Source: Thecaphora thlaspeos | Lineage: Eukaryota; Basidiomycota; Ustilaginomycetes; Urocystidales; Glomosporiaceae | NCBI GenBank assembly: GCA_900291925.1 | Contig: UWYS01000015.1 | Span: 558,001-622,000 of the forward strand | Direction: 5' to 3' | Length of the DNA stretch: 64,000 nucleotides | Shown here: in pieces, positions 56,787 to 64,000 of the stretch | Numbering within the stretch: position 1 is the stretch's first letter | How the letters are laid out: the number at the start of each line of letters is the position of its first letter | Translations under genes and position numbers: made by a program | Notes under the pieces: model-generated | Told to the model about the DNA's origin: nothing | Seen by the model: the letters and a program-made list of their open reading frames with translations, nothing else | Database searches by the model: none

Positions 56787-59700
56787 AGGAAGCGAAGGGC
56801 AACATTGTAGCGGTCATTCGGAGCGGCTAACTTGTGTGAGTCTGATGCTTCGGCGGAAGATCACCCATCCCTGAGGGCCGCAAGTTGGGGTGGTGCTGAC
56901 GAGGTTGGGCAGAACGGAAGGGAAGAATATCGACAGACCATGCTGCGGAGCGGCTACCGCGGGCAAGGCGCAGGTACGGCCATGCTCACAAGGGGCGAGG
57001 AAGACAAGCAAGTCAACGGCGTGATGGTGTCTCGCCTTTCTCGGTGTGAGAGACAGAAGACGTCGAAGCGTCCATCTCATATGGATCAACTCGCGATCAG
57101 GTCAGAGCCCACCAGATTGCACTGAAATATGCTAAGTTACCCATGTCCCATCTTGTGAGGGATGGCGATCGGCCGCCGTCCGCAGCTACTTACATCTGTA
57201 CTTTGGTCCTTTCCCATGGCTTGACATGATGGCTTTGCAATCGAAGATGGGGGATCCGACCGGCTCAAGCGGAGGCAGAGCATGATGTCCCCCTGCCTCT
57301 TATGGTACGACGGACAGACAGCAGTTTGAGATGGTCAACCAACCGTGGGCAGAAGTAGGAAGCCACATGAGAACTTGAAGGCGGTTGTCGTGCAATCGCC
57401 CCACCGCTGATGACTACATCTTGAAGTTCTAGCAGGGCATCGACATGGTGCGTGGTGGGGAGAACATTTCTCTAGTTAACGATTACTCACCCACGACGTA
57501 CGTCCTGCAGCAAATACGGACACTAGGGTGTCCGGTCATGCTCCTCGGGGCCCGTCAAACGCCGTCAAGCCCGGGTCGACGTTGTGGGAAGATCGACCTG
57601 GACGGAACTCGTCGATCGCGGCAGATGTGGTCCGAGCGCGACCGAGGAGGAAAGGGTCGATGCGGCAGGAAGGCCAGATAGAGCGCTCCTCTCGCTGTCC
57701 CCGGCTCGGCCCCGGCACTCGTTCTCCCAGTCTCGACGAAAGCGTGCGCGCCACTCACGCTTGTTTTGCGTTGGCATTGGGCAGCCATGTTGCGGTTTGC
57801 AGCGGTGCCGAGGACAGGGCTTTGCTCGACTATGGAGCTGAGCTACACGCGACGCCAAGCTCGGTCCGACGCGGTCCCGGTCGCGGCGACGAGCTCATCC
57901 GCTCGTACCTTGCCGGGCTGCTCACCGCCCGCTGCCTCAGAGAGGTCACAAGGGCGCAAGCTTCTGGTGGCGTTGCCGCTCTGTTGCGTCTTTTGGTCCT
58001 CGCTTCTCCCACCCTCCTGGCACATGCGAAGACAGCGGCAGGCAGAAGCGGTCAATGCGGTATGCGGTGCGTGCGTGTGCCTTTGTGCAGGAAAAGGGGG
58101 TCGGCCATCAAAGGCAAGACACACCTTTGTTCGGGTGAGGCGATGTGATTCGTCAAGATTGGCATCGATCGACGAGCAGGGAGCAGCGTCCGGTATCGAG
58201 AGAGTGGTCTGGGCCGCCGTCGTGCTGTCAGCGCAGTCGTTGACGTCGAGCGGAACGCAAGATGGAACGCATGACGGAAGGCGATCCAGAGACTGGCCCC
58301 GCAAAGAGCCTCTGTGCGGATCTAGGATCGGCTGGCAGGCAGCCAGGCGCGTCAATCAGGGGTCAGTCCGTCATTGCCGTCGCCGAGGGAGCCGACAGGG
58401 CAGAGCAAGACAGAGCTGGTCAACACATGGCCGGGCGCAGAGTAGTGTGACAGCTGGCGGCAGCAGCGGTGATGGTGCGGAAGGACCGACGCTCTCGCAC
58501 TGCCCCCTTCCAGCCTCTCGTCGAGCGCGCATGTACGTCTTGATCAAGCTCGCCCGCTTTCTTCTTTGAAATGGCTTCAAGTCGAGGCTGGCCCCCCTTT
58601 GAGTCTGCTCGAGCGAGACGCAGAATTTGTATTCGGCCACGACCCCGGTCTTATGTATGCGACCCTGGCCACCATCTCGAAGTCAAATTGCCAGTGCAAT
58701 TCTCCTGCAGGGCAGGTCAAAAGACAGGGCTGGGCAGGACGGTGGCCTGGTCGAGTTTCGCGATGATCCTCGCTCGCTGTCGCTTTCGGATCAGCCAGCG
58801 TCAGCGGTTCGGCGCCCCTCAAAGGGGATGGGCGGCGACCGGGTGTGTCTGCCAGAGCGCCCCCCTCCGGAGGAGAAAAGGGCCTAGAGGGAGGGCGCTG
58901 CAGGGGAGGGGGGAAGAGCCAACCAGCAGCCGGGCAGGCAGGCAGCAGGGAAGCGGATGAGCAGCTGCTGCTGCCGGCCCCGGCTGGCTGGCTGGCTGGC
59001 TGGCTGGTTCCGCCGCGCGCTGCATCCGTGGCCATCAACTACAGTAGCCTACCTGGCAGCCTCTCTGTCTGTGCTGGGCCGGGCTGCGTGGGGGTGGGTG
59101 GGTGAGCGAAGCAGCAGGCAGGCAGGGCAGGCGGGGCAGGCGGGGCAGGCAGAGGCAGCGCACCGGCCGCCCTGAACCTAGACACACCCCGTTTCCGAAG
59201 GACGCCGGAACACCTCGCTCCCTCTGCCAGCCCTGCCAGCCCTGCCTGCTTGGCACCCTCCCCTCGTCGGCGCTCCTCCCTCTCAGCTGCCGCCGCCTAC
59301 CACCTAACTACCGCCTACCGCGCTTGCCGCCGCTGCTGTTGCCTAGCGTCGCTGCCCCGCTTCACCAATCCAGCCTGCCCTCTCCTCCTGTCGTTCGTCC
59401 CCCCGCTCCGTTCCCTGTGCCGTTGCCCTACCTCCTCACCTTATTCTTCTTCTGTTTGCACATTTATCGCACCTACTGAACCTGCCCGTCCCCGAGCTCT
59501 CCTTCATTTTCTCGGTCCGGAGCTCGATCAGAGCTACACCCACCGACGACCGTTCATCTTCCAAGACGGCAGACTAGCATTACGACAACGACGACAATCA
59601 TCTGCCCTCGACAACCCACCATCAGCACCACTTTCTTCATCTCCATCTGCAGACCACGCCAGCGATACGCCAGACTGTCGACGACATTTTCTTAGCCCAC

Positions 59701-60424
59701 CAAGCTCGCGCACCTCTCGACCGCCTCTGCTCGCCACTCTGCACCAATCGGGCTAGAACTGCCGTGCAAATCCTCTCGCTTCACCCTTGCTCCCTCTCTT
59801 TCGTCTCTTGCCTCCCTTCAGACCCTTCGTTGGCTTCCGTCGCCACCCCTTGCCACGACTCACTCATCATCTTGGCGATCGATCTCCATCGCCATAGCAG
59901 CCGACTCCTCCGCCTCGCCCAGACGCGCGTAGCGATCCTCTTCCGCCACCTCTCGCTCTGCATTGCGTGGTCTTCGGCTCCGCCAAACGCTCTGCCATCG
60001 CATTCCCTGAGCCCACGTCTCGCAAGCCAGGGCAACTGACGATCGACATTTCCTCCGCCTTTAGTCGACTAAACGCACAAGCTCGCCCCGCTGCGAAAAG
60101 CCAGCTTACACCGCCTCTTCGCGCATCTAGGCTCGACCGGGACACCTCCTCTGCCTCGTTCCGCTATCGACGCCACCCTCCTTTATCCAACTCGCCTTGC
60201 TCTTCTAGGACGCCGCATCGCAGCCTCCATCTGGTCGACTCTCGGTGAAGACATCGCCCGTTCCGCTCGCCACCCTCCTGTCATCTTCGGAATTAACACC
60301 GGCAGCCCTGCACACGCACTCGCGTATCCGGCCACTCTCACAGCCGAACCGCATCCAGAACAGGCCTCCCCTTACCCGTCTCCCCGTCCGGTCGTCAATC
60401 GACGCAGCGTAGCCCCACCCCAAG

Positions 60425-62941
60425 ATGCCCTCCATCGTCGCCTCCCAAGGCCAGTCGATTCACGGCACGCCCGTGCACGAGTCGAGCAGCGCCTATAGCA
60501 CGCCGCCTAATCAGTCTGTCGCGTCCTTCCCCAGCAATAGCGCTTCCGCAGGGCCAGGCTCCGTCGCATCTGGAGCCGTACGCCACTTGCCGTCGGCCGC
60601 ATCTGCGATCGGCGAGTCGCCGGCCTCCTATAGCAGCCGTAGCCACGCCCCCTCGTCCTACAACACGTCAGGCTCCGGCTCCGGCTCGGGCCAGGGCTCG
60701 GCATCGGCGTCGGGCAGCAAGGACAAGAAGTGGAAGCAGATGTTTAAGTTCGGCTCGATGGGCAGGAAAGGCAGCCTTGGCGGGAACGGCAGCGACAAGT
60801 ACGACTCACAGCATCCTTCGTCAGAGTCGCCCGTCATAACCGAGTATCCGACGTTCAACGTTGTTGGCGGCGGGGGCGGCCAGCCGTCGTCGTCGTTCCA
60901 GCCGATGGCTGGCAGCTCGGTCGTCCAGGACCCCAACTCGCTCTCCAACGACAGCTACTCTTCGGAGGGCTTCAACGACCGCACCATGTCGTCGTCGTCC
61001 GGCCTGGGCGGCACGTCCGGCTCCATCGGCGAGCTGAAGGCTTACCGGATGCAGCAGAACGCTTTGGGCGACGGGCGAGACCGCTCCGGCGCTCCGCCGG
61101 GGAACACGCTCCAGCCTCCGCTCGAGGTCGGCGCAGAGGCCGGCGGCGAGGGCGGCCAGCAGAGTTTCGCCTCGCGTCTGCTCAGAAAGGTCTCGAGCGC
61201 CCCCGACACCAACAAGCTCTTTGGCAATGGCCAAGGCTCCAACGGCGGCGGAAGCAACGGCGAGGGCGCCATCGCGCCGGCGTCGTCTGCGGCGACCCGA
61301 AACGGCTACCTCTCGCCGGTGCAGCAGTCCTTCAGCAACAACAACAACGGCAACGGCAACGCGTCCGACGGTGGGTCGCCGGGCGCGCCGGCCAAGGCCA
61401 TCGAGAGCAAATACGCCTTTTTTCCCAACTCGCCGGTGCGCATGGACAGCACCGCGACGTCCTTCAGCAGCAAGGACTTCGAAAAGGGTCGCTCCAACGG
61501 CAAGGGATCGATGCCTAAGAGTAGCCGCGGCATCTCGTTCCCCGGCTCGGGCCGCTCCAAGAGCTCAAGCGGCAAAGCGGACAAGAAGGGCAACATCCAA
61601 CCGCCCAGCTCGGCCCAAAACCTCGCCGCGCTCCAGGGCCAAACAGGAGCGGCAGCGTTCAACAACGGCAGCGTCATCGCCGCCAACGGGCCCAACCGCG
61701 GGCCGGGAAGCTTTCGCCGCACGTACAGCAGCAACAGCATCAAGATCAAGGAGGTCGAGGTGGGGCCCAACAGCTTCAGCAAGGTCAAGATGCTCGGCAA
61801 GGGCGACGTCGGCAAGGTCTACCTGGTGCGCGAGAAGAAGACGGACCGCCTCTACGCGATGAAGGTCCTCTCCAAGAAGGAGATGATCAAGCGCAACAAG
61901 ATCAAGCGGGTGATGGCCGAGCAGGAGATCCTCGCGACGTCGAATCATCCGTTCATCGTTACACTCTACCACTCGTTCCAGTCCGAGGACTACCTCTACC
62001 TCTGCATGGAGTACTGCATGGGCGGCGAGTTCTTCCGCGCGCTTCAGACGCGGCCGGGCAAGTGCCTCCCCGAGGAGGACGCCAAGTTCTACGCGGCCGA
62101 GGTGATTGCGGCGCTCGAGTACCTCCACCTGATGGGCTTCATCTATCGCGACCTCAAGCCGGAGAACATCCTCCTCCACCAGTCGGGCCACGTGATGCTC
62201 TCCGACTTTGACCTCTCGGCGCGCGCGACGCGGCGGGGCGGGGCGCCGGCCATGATCCGGCAGGCGACGCCGAACAGCGCCCCCTTGGTCGACACGCGCT
62301 CGTGCACGGCCGACCTGCGCACCAACTCGTTCGTCGGGACGGAGGAGTACATTGCGCCCGAGGTGATCAAGGGATGTGGGCACACGAGCGCCGTCGACTG
62401 GTGGACGCTGGGGATTCTGATCTACGAGATGATCTTTGCGACAACGCCTTTCAAGGGCTTGTCGCGCAACGAGACGTTCTCCAACGTGCTACGCAACGAG
62501 GTCCCCTTTGGCGAGAGCACGCCGATCTCGTCCTTTGGTAAGTCGCTGATCCGCAAGCTGCTGATCAAGGACGAGCTCAAGCGAATGGGCAGCCAGTCGG
62601 GCGCCTCGGAGGTTAAGACGCACAAGTGGTTTTCCAGCATCTCGTGGGGCCTACTGCGCAACTCGACGCCGCCGATCGTCCCGGCCTTTTCCAACGGACT
62701 CGACGCCATCAACTTCCGTACGGTGCGCGAGAGCCGCTCGCTCGACCTCGACGGCCAGAAGGTCAAGGTGGGCACCGGCACCGGCAACGGCAACGGCAAC
62801 GGCAACGACAACGGCAACGGGGGCGCCGAGATCCGCGCCACCGCCGGCAAGAAGAACGTCGGCGACGAGGAAGGCGACGCCGTTGTGGCCAATCCGTTCA
62901 GCGGCTTCTCGAGCGTCACCCTGATGCACGGCGAGGATTGA
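60425..62941 (+). CDS. FPK1: AGC-family flippase-activating kinase (Fpk1/Kin82/NRC-2-like)
   Basis: Single exon, 838 aa. Fpk-class kinases phosphorylate P4-ATPase flippases and so control membrane asymmetry and polarity (known for yeast). Residues 1-440 are a Ser/Gly/Asn-rich disordered region. The kinase domain (about 447-735) has the glycine loop [13 protein letters not shown], the ATP lysine in [11 protein letters not shown], the catalytic loop [17 protein letters not shown], and DFD in [12 protein letters not shown] instead of DFG, as typical of the Fpk/phototropin class. The activation segment is [20 protein letters not shown], with a class-typical insert before it (about 600-632). The C-terminal tail carries an NPFSGFSS hydrophobic-motif-like end. 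A Gly/Asn repeat (about 785-800) precedes it. The long pyrimidine-rich leader suggests translational control, not proven. Confidence 0.95.
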   Translation: MPSIVASQGQSIHGTPVHESSSAYSTPPNQSVASFPSNSASAGPGSVASGAVRHLPSAASAIGESPASYSSRSHAPSSYNTSGSGSGSGQGSASASGSKDKKWKQMFKFGSMGRKGSLGGNGSDKYDSQHPSSESPVITEYPTFNVVGGGGGQPSSSFQPMAGSSVVQDPNSLSNDSYSSEGFNDRTMSSSSGLGGTSGSIGELKAYRMQQNALGDGRDRSGAPPGNTLQPPLEVGAEAGGEGGQQSFASRLLRKVSSAPDTNKLFGNGQGSNGGGSNGEGAIAPASSAATRNGYLSPVQQSFSNNNNGNGNASDGGSPGAPAKAIESKYAFFPNSPVRMDSTATSFSSKDFEKGRSNGKGSMPKSSRGISFPGSGRSKSSSGKADKKGNIQPPSSAQNLAALQGQTGAAAFNNGSVIAANGPNRGPGSFRRTYSSNSIKIKEVEVGPNSFSKVKMLGKGDVGKVYLVREKKTDRLYAMKVLSKKEMIKRNKIKRVMAEQEILATSNHPFIVTLYHSFQSEDYLYLCMEYCMGGEFFRALQTRPGKCLPEEDAKFYAAEVIAALEYLHLMGFIYRDLKPENILLHQSGHVMLSDFDLSARATRRGGAPAMIRQATPNSAPLVDTRSCTADLRTNSFVGTEEYIAPEVIKGCGHTSAVDWWTLGILIYEMIFATTPFKGLSRNETFSNVLRNEVPFGESTPISSFGKSLIRKLLIKDELKRMGSQSGASEVKTHKWFSSISWGLLRNSTPPIVPAFSNGLDAINFRTVRESRSLDLDGQKVKVGTGTGNGNGNGNDNGNGGAEIRATAGKKNVGDEEGDAVVANPFSGFSSVTLMHGED

Positions 62942-63794
62942 TCCGGGGCGTTGGCCGCCCGGTCGGTCTACCGCTGTCACTTGTCCCGTCGAGTCAGACC
63001 GTCGGCGATCTACCTAGTCGGACCGGGAAGGATCGCAGCCCTGTCTTATCTGCCCAGACCATCATCCTCCCCTTCCCCTCCGTGGATTTGTCTTTTTCCT
63101 TCCCCTTTAGGTTTCGCTCTTCTGTCTCCTCTCCCTTTCCACTCCTGCTGTCCGAGCCGATCCGATACGATACATTTCGATCCCACGCATGGTCTCTTGT
63201 CACGATAGCCCCTCCGAACGACGTCCTTCTTCCCTCCTTTTCGACGCGCAGTCGCCGGTCTGTCTCACGCTCCCTTCGACACAAGGTACTCGCATCTCCA
63301 AAGCACTTCGCTCGCGCCCATCCACACCCACATCCACATCCGCGACCGGGGCGCTGCCATCTTCCTTTCCTTTCATTGTCTGGCCGTGGATCTCGGTTCT
63401 CTCGCTTGCATCCATCCTCCCGTCTCGCCGTCCTCCTCGTTGTACCGATCGACAAAAAAGACGCCCTCCATGTTCTGTCCTTGTTTTATGTCAAGCTGTT
63501 ATCCGTCGAATATGCTGCACCGATTGTCGTCGGCGACTGCGCCTGCGCCTTGGCACTGTCTCTGTGCGGGCCGCAGTCTGGTTGTCGAGCGAGGCTTGAC
63601 CGAGCGGCGTGGAGGCGCACGGGCCCAGGCACGAGGTAACTAACGTGTTTCCCTGGGAATCCGGCCGAGAAATCTACTCGTCGGCCGTCCTCACTACCAC
63701 CACCCTTGCTGTCACTGCTACACCATCTGCACTCTGTCAAGCACACCAGACAAGCACTGCAATCAGTTCAACACTTGCTGCAAATAGTACATGC
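62942..63794. other. 3' flank of the kinase gene
   Basis: Strongly C/T-rich to about 63480. No gene supported. CpG frequency falls sharply after about 63690. Confidence 0.5.
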
Positions 63795-64000
63795 TCAGCT
63801 TTGCTCGCCTGGCCCAGAACTGCTGCCAAATGGGTTGGGGAAGAGGAGCCAGGGGTCATACAAGGCGAGAGAGCTTGGTCCAGTGGAAGCAGGATCAACA
63901 GCAAGTTGGGGTGGTGCTGGCAGTGGCTCTGCAGGCTCAGCAGGTGCTAGAGGGGGTGGTTGCGCAACGTCAGCCGCTTTGCCTTTGCCCTTTGCCTTGC
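63795..64000 (-). CDS. Partial open frame entering from the right edge, Pro/Ala-rich, CpG-poor
   Basis: A minus-strand frame is open from the window end to a TGA at 63795-63797. It reads KGKGKAADVAQPPPLAPAEP, then a Pro/Ala/Leu stretch and ALYDPWLLFPNPFGSSSGPG before the stop. From 63686 to 63961 only two CpG occur. Composition resembles the CpG-depleted block at 56 kb more than the genes here, so a transposable element or its remnant is possible. No family recognised. Confidence 0.3.
   Translation of the reverse strand, partial: KAKGKGKAADVAQPPPLAPAEPAEPLPAPPQLAVDPASTGPSSLALYDPWLLFPNPFGSSSGPGEQS

Larger units (their letters stand above)
55846..60424. other. Gene-poor 4.6-kb region
   Basis: No gene supported; open frames at 57528-58569 have no protein-like composition or splice logic. 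It contains a CpG-free block (56135-56571), a perfect inverted repeat (56714-56786), GGCT repeats at 58982-59008 and GGCAGGCGGG-like repeats at 59116-59155. From about 59200 it becomes strongly pyrimidine-rich on the plus strand, which I read as the long leader of the kinase gene. Confidence 0.5.

Noticed and set aside
57445..58569. Overlapping plus-strand ORFs of 78-267 codons
   Set aside because: No motif, no splice logic, Arg/Ser/Gly-rich composition expected of random GC-rich DNA.

Overview
The window is nuclear DNA of a filamentous or dimorphic fungus, most likely a GC-rich basidiomycete. The evidence is short GT-AG introns of about 60-190 nt in most genes (usually 95-115 nt) with GTGAGT/GTACGT donors, several exons per housekeeping gene, CpG-rich coding sequence, and fungal-type proteins: a DOMON-cytochrome b561, an FPK/NRC-2-class AGC kinase, Sfm1, Xpt1, and a Bud2-like RasGAP. 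A smut-lineage (Ustilaginomycotina) origin fits the gene style, but that is inference. No prokaryotic features, tRNA, rRNA or CRISPR array were recognised.

Layout. 0-9.2 kb is a dense housekeeping block: glucosidase II beta (GTB1, cut by the left edge), a Tctex-type dynein light chain, SUS1/ENY2, SFM1, GTP cyclohydrolase I and xanthine phosphoribosyltransferase, arranged as divergent and convergent pairs. 9.5-10 kb holds an array of a degenerate short motif. 10.6-14.3 kb has a two-RRM protein and a MoCF-biosynthesis-domain protein, then about 3.5 kb with no gene I can support. 17.8-24.7 kb has a DOMON-b561 membrane protein, a dihydrodiol-dehydrogenase-like gene with three in-frame stops and a frameshift, an intact PEX19, and a poorly resolved, possibly frame-broken gene. 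26.4-30.4 kb has S-adenosylmethionine synthetase and mitochondrial uS4m. 31-34.6 kb holds three consecutive minus-strand genes that each begin with a signal peptide, a candidate secreted-protein (effector-like) cluster. 35.8-41.5 kb is one 1,885-codon RasGAP ORF. 42.9-47.2 kb is a head-to-head pair of small-subunit ribosomal proteins (eS7, eS1) with unusually long first introns. 49.6-53.2 kb is a Ser/Thr-rich single-pass membrane protein whose start codon is also cut off by a long first intron. 53.9-55.8 kb is a DUF262 protein. 56-60.4 kb is gene-poor, with a CpG-free segment and a perfect inverted repeat. 60.4-62.9 kb is the FPK-like kinase. The right edge is CpG-poor and may enter a repeat or mobile element.

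Most genes are ordinary cell biology: ER glycoprotein quality control, pteridine and purine metabolism, methyl-donor supply, translation, peroxisome biogenesis, and polarity or membrane-asymmetry signalling. The parts that stand out are a 2-nt micro-exon in the dynein light chain gene, the decayed oxidoreductase, the secreted-protein cluster, the ATG|G split by long introns, the CpG-free block, and the motif array at 9.5 kb. No clearly new multi-gene system was found.
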